From assembly GCF_019774615.1 (NCBI RefSeq), contig NZ_CP081496.1, positions 248,001 through 312,000 on the forward strand: 64,000 nt of DNA. Reading direction: 5' to 3'. The notes under the pieces were generated by a model. The model was given only the letters and a program-made list of their open reading frames with translations. It was not told the origin of the DNA and did not search any database. The stretch's first letter is position 1. Each line of letters opens with the position of its first letter. Positions 8,444 to 18,277 of this stretch are shown one piece after another. This stretch comes from Streptomyces sp. BHT-5-2. Lineage in GTDB: Bacteria; Actinomycetota; Actinomycetes; Streptomycetales; Streptomycetaceae. The translations under genes and the position numbers were made by a program.

Positions 8444-9823
8444 ATGGGTGTGACTGGGCCGTCCCGCTGCCGGAACTGCGGTGAGCCGCTCGCCGCGGGG
8501 GACAACTACTGCGGACGGTGCGGCGCCGATCCCCTGACGTCGGGCGGCCACGGCCTGCCCACGGGACACGGTGCGCCCCCGGCGGGGTACGCGGCGGGGC
8601 CGGCGGCGCAGGCGGGGCCGCCGCCGCCCGACCCCACGACCCGTCTCGCGTACGGGGATCACGGGGGCGCGAGGGTGCCGTCGGCAGGGCCCGCCGGCCG
8701 GCCAGCGGACCCGCGGGTGGTCGGCTACGAGGCGGTCGCCGACGCCGCCGCCGGGGCCGTGGCGCGGCCCGAAGCGGACGCCGTGCCGGCCGCTCCGGCC
8801 GAGGCCGCCGCCGGCACGGAAGCGGAGCCCGCGGCGGGCACCACGGCGGACGCCGGGACGGCCGTCCCGCAGGGGCCAGCGGCGGACGCCGGGGAGCCGG
8901 GCGGAACGATCTTCGACGCGCCCGCGGTGTCCGCCGGCGCGCCCGCCGCGACCGGAAGCGGAACGTCCCCGGACACCCCGGTGCGGCCCGAACGCGACCA
9001 TCTGGAGCAGGAGTTGCCGGGGGTCGCGGCGGTCAGCGACGTCGGCCACCGGCACCACCGCAACGAGGACTTCTTCGCGCTGGCCGGCACCGCGCTGCCG
9101 GACGGCGCGCCGGCGGTGATCGCGGTGGTCTGCGACGGGGTCTCCTCGGCCACCCGTCCCGACGACGCCTCCCGGATCGCCGCCGAACGGGCCGCCGGCG
9201 CGCTGCGGATGGCACTGCCGCGCGGCGCCCACCCGCAGCAGGCCATGCACGACGCGGTGCTGGCGGCCTCGACGGCGGTCGATGCGCTGGCCGCCGACCC
9301 GTCGCTGGCGCACGACGAGTTCCGCCAGCAGAACGCCCCGGCCTGCACCTTCGTCGGCGCCCTGGTCGGCGGGGGGCTGCTGACCATCGGCTGGGTCGGC
9401 GACAGCCGGGCGTACTGGATCCCCGACGACCGCACCGCGCCGCCGGTCCGGCTCACCGAGGACGACTCCTGGGCGGCCCAGATGGTCGCCAACAACCTGA
9501 TGACGGAGGCCGAGGCCAACGCCGACGAGCGGGCGCACGCCATCACCGGATGGCTCGGCGCGGACGCGTACGAGGTCGAACCGCACATCGCGGCGTTCCG
9601 GCCGGACGGGCCGGGCACGGTGGTCGTGTGCACGGACGGGCTGTGGAACTACGTCGAGACGGCCGGGGCGATGGCGGCGGTGCTGCCGACGGACGCCCCG
9701 GCCCGGCCGCTGGACGCCGCGCGGGTGCTGGTCGACCACGCCCTGGCCGGCGGCGGGCACGACAACGTAACGGTCGCGGTGGTGCGGTTCCCGGCGCCCG
9801 CGGACGGGGCAGGATCGGCCTGA
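8444..9823 (+). CDS. PP2C-family Ser/Thr phosphatase with N-terminal zinc ribbon
   Basis: The 459-residue protein opens with a zinc ribbon (CRNCGEPL ... YCGRCGAD) and an Ala/Pro/Gly-rich linker to about 190. A PP2C phosphatase domain follows, with all main metal-binding signatures: DVGHRHHRNEDFF, VVCDGVSSA, WVGDSRAYW, CTDGLWNY and GGHDNVTVAVV. ATG 8444 begins one base after the kinase stop codon. It is the obvious reversing enzyme for the PknG-like kinase, and the shared zinc-ribbon N-termini of kinase, phosphatase and FHA protein suggest they assemble together. No membrane segment is seen, unlike PstP of mycobacteria. Confidence 0.93.
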   Translation: MGVTGPSRCRNCGEPLAAGDNYCGRCGADPLTSGGHGLPTGHGAPPAGYAAGPAAQAGPPPPDPTTRLAYGDHGGARVPSAGPAGRPADPRVVGYEAVADAAAGAVARPEADAVPAAPAEAAAGTEAEPAAGTTADAGTAVPQGPAADAGEPGGTIFDAPAVSAGAPAATGSGTSPDTPVRPERDHLEQELPGVAAVSDVGHRHHRNEDFFALAGTALPDGAPAVIAVVCDGVSSATRPDDASRIAAERAAGALRMALPRGAHPQQAMHDAVLAASTAVDALAADPSLAHDEFRQQNAPACTFVGALVGGGLLTIGWVGDSRAYWIPDDRTAPPVRLTEDDSWAAQMVANNLMTEAEANADERAHAITGWLGADAYEVEPHIAAFRPDGPGTVVVCTDGLWNYVETAGAMAAVLPTDAPARPLDAARVLVDHALAGGGHDNVTVAVVRFPAPADGAGSA

Positions 9824-9921
9824 GCCCGCAACCGCACGCGCCGGACCCGGCCACCACCCACCGGGCCGTCCGACCCGCCGGTGGACCGGCCGGCGACGGC
9901 CGCAAGGAGCGGACGTAACCC

Positions 9922-10764
9922 ATGGCCAACCTCGCCAAGTCGCGCGTGCCGCGCTTCACCGCCGAGGTGCACCACAATCCCTTCCTTCCCGAGGGCGGGC
10001 GCGGGCTGCACGCCGTCGTCACCGTCACCGCGACCGGGGGCGGTTCGACCGGCGGGCGGCCGGTTCCCGGGCCGCGGCCGGAGGGAGGTGTTCCGGTGGC
10101 CGGCGGCGCGGCCCTCGGCCCGGAGACCGGGGTCGTGCTGCGGGTGCGGACGCCGCTGGGCGCCGAGGTCGGGTTCCTGCGCCAAGTGGCGCCCGCCACC
10201 GAGGACCTGACCGGGCACCGAAGAGCGTCGGGGCCGCGCTCGGGCGACTACCCGACCGGCCCCTGGGGCGACGAGTCCCGCGACTACCACCTCTTCCTCC
10301 GCGTCCCGGACCCCGGGCTCGGCCGGGAGATGCTCGCCGCCCGGCTCTCGGTGCTGCTGCCGACGCCGGACGGGGCCGCGCCCCGGGTCGTCGCACAGGG
10401 CCTCGTCCGCGCCGTGTGGACGGACGATCCGGCCGCCGCGGTACGGATCGACTTACACGTGGCGCACCACACAGGACGGTCCGAACTGGCCCAAGCCATC
10501 CAGCGGGGGCTGGATGCGGCGAAGTGGGGAGATGCCGTCCGCGCGGTGTGCGAACTGCGCCGTGCGACGGGGCTCGCCGCCGACCTGGGAAGCGGGGACA
10601 CTGCGAAACTCCTTGCGAAGGTGGTGGGCGACGCCGATCCCGCGACCGGTACTGTGCGACAGGCGGCGAAGGCGGCCGAGGCCGGCCGGGAAAGCTCCCG
10701 GACGGCACCCGGACCCCACCCAACGCCCGGAGAAAACGCAATGAACGAGCACGTTCAGAACTGA
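9922..10764 (+). CDS. Shortened relative of locus vWA proteins, vWA domain apparently lost
   Basis: The 280-residue protein starts at ATG 9922 after AAGGAG. Its N-terminus (VPRFTAEVHHNPFLPEGGR ... AVVTVTATGGG) and its C-terminal half (FLRQVAPATEDLTGHR, GDYPTGPWGDESRDYH, LVRAVWTDDPAAA) match what I remember of the two flanks of vWA-domain proteins found at this locus in other Streptomyces. In those proteins a vWA domain with a MIDAS DxSxS motif of about 170 residues lies between the flanks. Here the flanks are joined by about 40 Gly/Pro-rich residues with no MIDAS motif. The frame is intact, so this looks like an in-frame domain deletion rather than a broken gene. Codon 178 is TTA (10453-10455), rare in Streptomyces and dependent on bldA tRNA. 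Confidence 0.8.
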   Translation: MANLAKSRVPRFTAEVHHNPFLPEGGRGLHAVVTVTATGGGSTGGRPVPGPRPEGGVPVAGGAALGPETGVVLRVRTPLGAEVGFLRQVAPATEDLTGHRRASGPRSGDYPTGPWGDESRDYHLFLRVPDPGLGREMLAARLSVLLPTPDGAAPRVVAQGLVRAVWTDDPAAAVRIDLHVAHHTGRSELAQAIQRGLDAAKWGDAVRAVCELRRATGLAADLGSGDTAKLLAKVVGDADPATGTVRQAAKAAEAGRESSRTAPGPHPTPGENAMNEHVQN

Positions 10765-10808
10765 TCAGTACCACCCGGAAGTTTTGGTACGGAGGGGGAA
10801 GAACCGAC

Positions 10809-12458
10809 ATGCCGACCTGCCCGAGCGGCCACCAGTCGGTGGCCGAAGACTGGTGCGAGGTGTGCGGCCAGCGCATGGCGGGAGCCGTCCCCCCGCCGCC
10901 CTCCCTGCCGGCGGGGTTCCTGAACACGTCGCCGCCCGAGCCGAACGGCCCCGCGGGCCCGCCGCCCGGCCAGCCCGGCCCGCCGCCGCCCGGCCAGCCG
11001 GGTCCGCCGCCCGGTGCGCCGGGTCCCGGCCCGGCCGGCCAGCCCGGTCCCCCGCAGGGCGGTTACGGCTTCCCGCCCGCGCCCGGTCCGGGCGGTCCCG
11101 GCGGTCCCGGGGCCCCCGGAATGCCCGGTCCCGGTGGCCCCGGTGCGCCCACGCAGGGTCCCGGCGGCCAGCCGCCGCAGGGCGGTTACGGCTTCCCGCC
11201 GCCGGCCCCCGGCCCCGGTGGACCTGGCGGTCCGGGCGTCCCCGGCATGCCCGGTCCCGGCACGCCCCCGCACGGCACCCCGCCGCACGGCGCGCCCGCC
11301 CCGGGGATGCCCGCGCCCGGAATGCCGGCTCCCGCGCCCGGTCCCGAGCAGTCCACGGAGTTCTGCCCGCAGTGCCGCGCGCCGCGCGACGGCATGGCGC
11401 CGTTCTGCACCGAGTGCCAGTACAACTTCCTCACCAACTCCCCGGCGTCGTTCGCCCCGCCGCCCGCTGCGCCCGCACCCGGCCCCGGCGGCCAGCCGCC
11501 GCAGGGCGGCTACGGCTTCCCGCCGCCGGCCCCCGGCCCCGGTGGCCCCGGTGCGCCCGCGCACGGTCCCGGCGGCCAGCCGCCACAGGGTGGTTACGGC
11601 TTCCCGCCGCCGCAGGCCCCGTTCGAGCAGCAGGCTCCCTTCGAGCAGCCGGCCCCGTTCGAGCAGGCGCCGTTCGAGCAGCAGGCCCCGCAGCAGCCGG
11701 GCCCGCCGCCCGGGATGCCCGGCCCCGGCGGCTACCCGGGTCAGCCCGGCCCGCCCCCCGGCATGCCCGGACCCGGCCCCGGCCCGGCCGGCCAGCCCGG
11801 CCCGCCGCCGCCCCCGCAGCAGGGCGGTGACGACTGGACGCTGACCCCGCCGCACCAGGCACCGGCGGCCAACGCCGCCCCGCCGATGGCGCCCCCGCAG
11901 CCCGGACCCGGCCCGCAGGCCCCGTTCGAGCAGCAGCCGCCGGCCCCGTTCCCGCCGCAGCAGCAGCCCCAGCCGGGGCCCGACGGCCAGTGGGGCGGCG
12001 GCCCCGGCCAGGCTCCGGCGGCGCCGCCGCAGGGCCCGCCGCCGGTGGTCGGCGACGGCTGGGTGGTGGCCATCGGACCGGACCGCGAGTACTTCATGGC
12101 GATGATGAGCCGCAGCGGCCCGGAGGCCGCGGGGCTCAACCTCCCCTCGTACTCCCCCGAGCAGGTGCTGCCGCTCACCGGCGGCCAGGTCTCGGTCGGC
12201 CGGCGCCGGAACAGCACCGGCGAGGCCCCCGACGTCGACCTGGGCCGGACCCCTGAGGACCCGGGCGTCTCGCACCAGCACGCCCTGCTCGTCCAGCAGC
12301 AGGACGGCAGTTGGGCCGTGGTGGACCAGAACTCCACCAACGGCACGACGGTCAACCTCGCCGAGGAGCCGATCCAGCCGTACGTCCCGGTGCCGCTCCA
12401 CGAGGGCGACCGGGTGCACGTCGGCGCCTGGACGACGCTGACCGTCCGCCGCGGCTGA
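10809..12458 (+). CDS. Zinc-ribbon / Pro-Gly-rich / FHA domain protein
   Basis: The start is ATG 10809 after GGAGGGGGAAG; the longer open frame from 10416 overlaps the previous gene. The 549-residue protein begins with a Cys cluster ([17 protein letters not shown]), has a second zinc ribbon near 190 ([19 protein letters not shown]), and a very long Pro/Gly linker with collagen-like PGPGGPG and repeated QGGYGFPPP and APFEQQ units. A C-terminal FHA domain (about 455-549) has [16 protein letters not shown] and NSTNGTTVN, the phosphothreonine-binding signatures. By analogy with GarA it is a likely substrate or effector of the PknG-like kinase. The repetitive linker may favour condensation or multivalent binding, which is inference. 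Confidence 0.9.
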   Translation: MPTCPSGHQSVAEDWCEVCGQRMAGAVPPPPSLPAGFLNTSPPEPNGPAGPPPGQPGPPPPGQPGPPPGAPGPGPAGQPGPPQGGYGFPPAPGPGGPGGPGAPGMPGPGGPGAPTQGPGGQPPQGGYGFPPPAPGPGGPGGPGVPGMPGPGTPPHGTPPHGAPAPGMPAPGMPAPAPGPEQSTEFCPQCRAPRDGMAPFCTECQYNFLTNSPASFAPPPAAPAPGPGGQPPQGGYGFPPPAPGPGGPGAPAHGPGGQPPQGGYGFPPPQAPFEQQAPFEQPAPFEQAPFEQQAPQQPGPPPGMPGPGGYPGQPGPPPGMPGPGPGPAGQPGPPPPPQQGGDDWTLTPPHQAPAANAAPPMAPPQPGPGPQAPFEQQPPAPFPPQQQPQPGPDGQWGGGPGQAPAAPPQGPPPVVGDGWVVAIGPDREYFMAMMSRSGPEAAGLNLPSYSPEQVLPLTGGQVSVGRRRNSTGEAPDVDLGRTPEDPGVSHQHALLVQQQDGSWAVVDQNSTNGTTVNLAEEPIQPYVPVPLHEGDRVHVGAWTTLTVRRG

Positions 12459-12479
12459 CCGCCGCACGACACCTCACCA

Positions 12480-12515
12480 ACTCCGGGGCGTGATCGACCG
12501 ATCGCGCCCCGGAGT
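12480..12515 (+). terminator. Rho-independent-type hairpin after the FHA gene
   Basis: A near-perfect 17-bp inverted repeat (ACTCCGGGGCG arm) with one G-U pair and a 2-3 base loop begins 22 bases after the FHA stop codon. It probably ends the kinase operon. As is common in Streptomyces there is no clear U-tract. Confidence 0.75.
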
Positions 12516-12591
12516 CGTGTCCGCCGGCGACCGCCCGGAGACCGGCCCCAAGTCCGGGATCCTCGGTCGCGACGTCTGCCACCATGGACGG

Positions 12592-12996
12592 GTGAACGAC
12601 ATTCCGCACGACACCCTGCAGGAGCAGACCTTCTACGAGCAGGTCGGCGGCGAGGACACCTTCCGCCGTCTGGTGCGCCGCTTCTACGAGGGCGTCGCCG
12701 AGGACCCGCTGCTGCGGCCGATGTACCCGGAGGAGGATCTGGGGCCGGCCGAGGAGCGCCTCGCCCTCTTCCTCATGCAGTACTGGGGCGGCCCCCGCAC
12801 CTACAGCGAGAACCGCGGCCACCCCCGGCTGCGGATGCGGCACGCCCCGTTCGCCGTCGACCGGGCCGCGCACGACGCCTGGCTGCGGCACATGCGGGAC
12901 GCCGTGGACTCCCTCGGACTGGCCGAGGACCATCGCACGCAGTTGTGGAACTACCTCACGTACGCCGCCGCGTCGATGATCAACACCGCAGGGTGA
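12592..12996 (+). CDS. Group II truncated haemoglobin (GlbO-like)
   Basis: GTG 12592 gives a protein of 134 residues. It shows the 2-over-2 globin pattern: [19 protein letters not shown] (helices A/B), the YPEEDL turn, FLMQYWGGP (CD/E region), the proximal-His segment LRMRHAPF (helix F) and LWNYL near the end (Trp of helix G/H). The conserved Trp/Tyr set suggests group II (GlbO/HbO), an oxygen-avid haem protein used in redox or NO handling. It lies in its own unit after the FHA terminator. Confidence 0.9.
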   Translation: MNDIPHDTLQEQTFYEQVGGEDTFRRLVRRFYEGVAEDPLLRPMYPEEDLGPAEERLALFLMQYWGGPRTYSENRGHPRLRMRHAPFAVDRAAHDAWLRHMRDAVDSLGLAEDHRTQLWNYLTYAAASMINTAG

Positions 12997-13193
12997 GAGA
13001 ACGGTCACACCGCCCTGGCCCTACGCGACCGCCCCTCCTCCACCTGCAACCCGACCACATCACCATCTGGCCCGACACCCCCGACGCCCCCTGAGCCCCA
13101 ACACACCCCGCCCAGCACATCCAGACTGCGCGCCCAGTCCTGCAACGCCCGTCCCACGTGCCCCAGTTCAGCCGCATCCGGCCCGCAATATCC

Positions 13194-13218
13194 AGCCCGT
13201 CCGGCGTTTGAGGACGAG
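13194..13218. repeat. Dispersed Streptomyces intergenic repeat
   Basis: The string CCCGTCCGGCGTTTGAGGAC, followed by CGGAGGGCGA and GCAGGGCGAG dyads, is of a type I recall seeing between genes in many Streptomyces chromosomes, often as a transcript-end hairpin. It lies between convergent genes here, which fits a terminator-associated role. Confidence 0.55.
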
Positions 13219-13274
13219 CCCGGAGGGCGATATCGAGCCCGCAGGGCGAGCCCCGAACACAAGCGGGAACTGCA

Positions 13275-13318
13275 CACAAACGGGGACCGCGCAGAACACA
13301 AACGGGGACCGCGCAGAA
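13275..13318. repeat. Two perfect 22-bp tandem repeats
   Basis: Two exact head-to-tail copies of a 22-bp unit (CACAAACGGGGACCGCGCAG plus AA) sit at 13275-13296 and 13297-13318. A degenerate half copy lies just upstream, and CGGTCCCCG, which can pair with the GGGGACCG inside the unit, just downstream. The pairing options suggest alternative hairpins in a convergent transcript end. Confidence 0.7.
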
Positions 13319-13439
13319 CGGTCCCCGAACACGCGACCCGACGGCCGCAACGGTGCCCGGGGCCGACCCCGGTTCAGGAAAGGGGCGGGTCCGGGGCACA
13401 TCGCCTCGGCGCCCCCACCCCGTCAGGCCCCGGCCCCGC

Positions 13440-14258
13440 TCAGACCGGCGTGACCGTGAGCCCCGACAGCCCCGTCGCCCCCGCCACACGCCCCACCCGC
13501 ACGGCAACCGACCCATACGGCGTGCTCAACCGCAGCCACCCCCCGGCAGCCAACAGCGCCAGCTCCGGCGCCGACTCCGACGCCCCGGCCACACCACCCG
13601 GACCGGTAGCACCGGCCACACCGACCGCTCCCGGCACCCCGGCCCCGGCCGGCACCGCCCCCCGCAGAAAACCGAGCGCCTGCGCCGCATGCACCACCCG
13701 CAACGGCAACTCCGTGTCGCCCAGCGTCCGCGACCAGATCTCCCGGCCGATCCGGTCCCGCTCGTTCCGGGTCCGCCGCTGCGGCGGCAACGCCTCGTCC
13801 CGGGCACGGAACTCGGCGACCGCGGCGGCCACCGCACGCCGCAACGCATCCGGGGACGGCAACCCCGGCACCCGCGTCCAGCCGCCCCGCGGCGGCAGCA
13901 CCCCGGCCCACGGCGGCCCGGTGACCGCGGCGGGCACGGCGACGCTCCCCGCCGCCTCCTCGATGCCCTCAAGAAGCTCCCCCGCGGAAACGGTCACATC
14001 GAGGCCCGGACCACCGACGCGCCCCGGACCGGCACCACCGTCGGCACCGGCACCACCGTCGACGCCGGTGCCGTCCCCCACCAACCGCGCCGTCCGAATC
14101 GCCAGCACCTCGAAGGACGGCGGGCGGCCGAAGACGGCCAGCACCCCGCCGCCCGTCTGAAGCCGTACCGCCGCCCCGCGGTCGTAGTGGATCAGCCGGG
14201 CGAGGAAGGCCGCGAGGTCCGCTGCCTCCCCGGCGTCGGCCAGCCGCAGCACCGTCAT
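13440..14258 (-). CDS. Hypothetical protein (272 aa)
   Basis: The ATG at 14258 overlaps the thioesterase stop by 4 bases (ATGA), so the two are translationally coupled. The N-terminal part (AAFLARLIHYDRGAAVRLQ, VLAVFGRPPSFEVLAIRTARL) is a compact alpha/beta segment. The middle holds a conserved-looking stretch, RRTRNERDRIGREIWSRTLG, and the end is a beta-rich domain. Gly/Ala linkers are low-complexity. No known motif or membrane helix is seen. Its place after EttA and a thioesterase suggests a cytoplasmic housekeeping role, but function is unknown. Confidence 0.8.
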   Translation of the reverse strand: MTVLRLADAGEAADLAAFLARLIHYDRGAAVRLQTGGGVLAVFGRPPSFEVLAIRTARLVGDGTGVDGGAGADGGAGPGRVGGPGLDVTVSAGELLEGIEEAAGSVAVPAAVTGPPWAGVLPPRGGWTRVPGLPSPDALRRAVAAAVAEFRARDEALPPQRRTRNERDRIGREIWSRTLGDTELPLRVVHAAQALGFLRGAVPAGAGVPGAVGVAGATGPGGVAGASESAPELALLAAGGWLRLSTPYGSVAVRVGRVAGATGLSGLTVTPV

Positions 14259-14689
14259 CCCGTGCCGGCCCCTTCCTGATGCGCGGCGTCGTCCAGATAG
14301 TCCTTGAGGATCACCTTCTCCTCCGCCATGAGGCGGCGCGGCCGCCCCGCGGCGAAGTCGAACGGCACCACCACGGTCTTGGCCCGCAGGCAGACCGCGT
14401 CCCCGTCCTTGACCTCGAACCCCACCGTCACCGAAGCCGCCCTGATCTCCGTCACCCACACCTCGACGGTCACCGGCTCGGGCCGGTACACCAGCTGCCG
14501 CAGGTAGTCGACCTCGTGCCGGGCGACGACCGAGCCGCCCGTGAACGACGGGCTGCCGCCCCCCGGCGCCAGCCGGCGCATGAAGTCGATCCGCGCCTCT
14601 TCGAGGTAGCGGACGAACACCACGTTGTTGACATGGCCGTTGGCGTCCATGTCCGACCAGCGCAGGGGGCAGGAGTAGAGGTGGCGCAC
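14255..14689 (-). CDS. Acyl-CoA thioesterase, hotdog fold (4HBT type)
   Basis: GTG 14689 lies 4 bases after the EttA stop. The 144-residue protein carries the 4-hydroxybenzoyl-CoA thioesterase signature near its start (WSDMDANGHVNNVVFVRYLEEAR), with the catalytic Asp in DMDANGH. Typical hotdog strands follow (VARHEVDYLRQLVYRPEPVTVEVW). It should hydrolyse an acyl-CoA or acyl thioester; the substrate cannot be read from sequence. Confidence 0.9.
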   Translation of the reverse strand: MRHLYSCPLRWSDMDANGHVNNVVFVRYLEEARIDFMRRLAPGGGSPSFTGGSVVARHEVDYLRQLVYRPEPVTVEVWVTEIRAASVTVGFEVKDGDAVCLRAKTVVVPFDFAAGRPRRLMAEEKVILKDYLDDAAHQEGAGTG

Positions 14690-14693
14690 GGTG

Positions 14694-16358
<1,665 letters not shown>

Positions 16359-16508
16359 GAGAAACCGTCCGGCAGTTTGGATCTATCAGGTGGTCTGTGC
16401 GGCTCCGCCGCCTGGGCCATGGTGCGGCGTGGCCGCGCGAGGGCAGATACACCCCATCTTGCCGTACGTCCATCCCCGGACGGAAACGGGTTCCGGAGGA
16501 CGGACGGC

Positions 16509-16545
16509 GAAGGCCCCGGAGCGGACAGTGCGCTCCGGGGCCTTC
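16509..16545. terminator. Bidirectional-type hairpin terminator
   Basis: A perfect 15-bp inverted repeat (GAAGGCCCCGGAGCG arm, 7-base loop) lies about 100 bases downstream of the thioester-protein gene on the minus strand and upstream of ettA. It should end transcription of the surface-protein gene and insulate ettA. Confidence 0.85.
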
Positions 16546-16644
16546 GACTTGTGCGTCCGGTGACCGTGCGGTCACGGTGTGCCGACGGCACGCTCACCGG
16601 TGGTCACGAGGACCGCCTGCGGCCGGGACGGCCGGCTCGCCTGC

Positions 16645-18045
16645 TCAGGCGGACTGCCCGGTCTTCTTCTTGCGCAGGAAGAACACCGCTCCACCGCCGA
16701 CCAGGACGAGGACGACCGCGATGCCCGCGATCACCGGGGTGGCGCTGCTGGAACCGGTCTCGGCGAGGTCGGTGCCGTGACCGCCGGTGCTGCCGCCGGT
16801 GGTGCCGCCGGCCGAGGCCGGGCTCGGGTGCGGCGAGGGCCGGCCGCCGTTGCCGGCGGTCTTGCAGTCCAGGACGCCGGAGAAGGTCTTCTTGAAGCCA
16901 CCGGCACCGGTGATCGTGATCTGGTACGACTGGTCCTCGCCGACCGGGACGGTCACGGTCTTGGACGCACCCGGGGCGACCTCGTAGTCCTTGCCGGACA
17001 GCTGGAAGCGGAACGCCTCATCGCCCTTGTTGCTCGCGGTGACGTCCACGCCGCCCTTGGCGCAGTCCTTCTCCGCGGTGATCGCCGGGATCGCGCCCTG
17101 CTTCTTCCACGAGGCCGTGGCGGCCGCGGAGACCGTGGACTCGCTGGAGCCGGCCAGGATCTGGGTCTGGCTCTTGGCGTGCACGCCGATGCCGGTGAAG
17201 GCACGGCCGACCGGGACCTTGGTCGCGGCCTGGACGCTCAGCGAGGTGGTGCCGTCGGCGGCCCCCTTGGGGACGTCGAAGAACAGCTGGCTGCCGTCCC
17301 GGGCGCTGGTGACCGGCTTGCCGTCCTTGCCCACGACCTTCACGCCACCCGGCGCGTCCGCCGCCGGGGAGACGGTGACGCTGTCGGCGTTGGTGTGCAC
17401 GGTGACCGGGCCGATCTTGCCGCCGGACTTACCGGAGACCGCGGGCGGGTCGAGGGTCAGCGACGCCTTGGGCTCGGAGACGCTCTGCGCGCTCTTCGCC
17501 AGGTAGTCGGCGAGCTTCTCGGCGGCCGGGTCGACCGCGTCCACCTTGACGTGGTCGGAGAAGCGCCAGATCGCGACCTGGGTGCCCGCCGCGGCGGTCT
17601 TCTCGCTCAGCTGCCCGGCACCGGCCTTGGAGGAGAGCGCGGCCAGGTCGTTCACCTGCGGGTAGGAGTTCTGCAGGATCCAGCGGATCTTGCCGGCGTC
17701 CGCGTTGTCGTGCAGCGACGAGGCGCTCCACGGCACTTCCTGGTAACGGGCCTGCTGCTGCGTCGGGTTGTGGATGTCGATGCAGTACGTCTGGAGCGTG
17801 CCGCCGTTGTCCACCGACATCTCGAAGAGGCCGGCGCCGACGCGCTGGTCCCCTCCGTCACCGTGCACCACGGCCTGGTCGAAGGTCTTCAGCCCGCCGA
17901 GGGTCGCGGTGGCGCCCCCGTGCGATGCGGCCGGGTCATCCGCCACGGCGGTCCCCGCGGTGGCTATCGTGCCCGCCGCGATGAGGCCGGAGGCCACGAC
18001 CGCGGCGGCAAGGCGGGCTGCGCCCCGCCCCTTCATCGAAAGCAT
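16645..18045 (-). CDS. Thioester-domain surface protein with LAETG sorting signal
   Basis: The 466-residue protein starts at ATG 18045 behind GAGGGGAA. A Sec signal peptide (RLAAAVVASGLIAAGTIATAGTAVADD) is followed by a thioester (TQXA) domain with the reactive Cys in TYCIDIHNP and the partner Gln in TQVAIWRFSD. Such Cys-Gln pairs form an internal thioester that can covalently bond host or surface amines. Beta-sandwich segments follow, then a Pro/Ser/Gly linker, LAETG, a membrane helix (VIAGIAVVLVLVGGGAVFFL) and RKKK, the substrate layout of class E sortases. It is likely covalently wall-anchored. Confidence 0.92.
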   Translation of the reverse strand: MLSMKGRGAARLAAAVVASGLIAAGTIATAGTAVADDPAASHGGATATLGGLKTFDQAVVHGDGGDQRVGAGLFEMSVDNGGTLQTYCIDIHNPTQQQARYQEVPWSASSLHDNADAGKIRWILQNSYPQVNDLAALSSKAGAGQLSEKTAAAGTQVAIWRFSDHVKVDAVDPAAEKLADYLAKSAQSVSEPKASLTLDPPAVSGKSGGKIGPVTVHTNADSVTVSPAADAPGGVKVVGKDGKPVTSARDGSQLFFDVPKGAADGTTSLSVQAATKVPVGRAFTGIGVHAKSQTQILAGSSESTVSAAATASWKKQGAIPAITAEKDCAKGGVDVTASNKGDEAFRFQLSGKDYEVAPGASKTVTVPVGEDQSYQITITGAGGFKKTFSGVLDCKTAGNGGRPSPHPSPASAGGTTGGSTGGHGTDLAETGSSSATPVIAGIAVVLVLVGGGAVFFLRKKKTGQSA

Positions 18046-18277
18046 GATTTCCCCTCTGGGCGAGGCAGTCGGCTGGAGTGGTCGCCTCACCGGAAAGATC
18101 CCAAGAACTCAACGGCCGAACTGGTCAGCCTGGTCAGCCCCCGTGAGTACTCGTCGGATCTTATGGAGCGGGCGCATCAGGGTCCCCGGTAATGGCGTCC
18201 CATAAGCGATCCGAATCGCAATCGTTACCGAATACACGCAGGGTGTGCCGACATTATCGACAAATCTCTGGACGTTT

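Larger units (their letters stand above)
12997..13439. other. Convergent intergenic region, no gene
   Basis: This 440-bp stretch lies between the haemoglobin gene and the convergent minus-strand gene. It holds the short repeats listed separately and several small G/C-rich dyads, and I see no coding frame with Streptomyces codon bias. Confidence 0.6.

Noticed and set aside
5842..8505. 887-residue antisense frame across the kinase gene
   Set aside because: Mirror of the kinase reading frame in high-GC DNA; the plus strand carries all kinase motifs.
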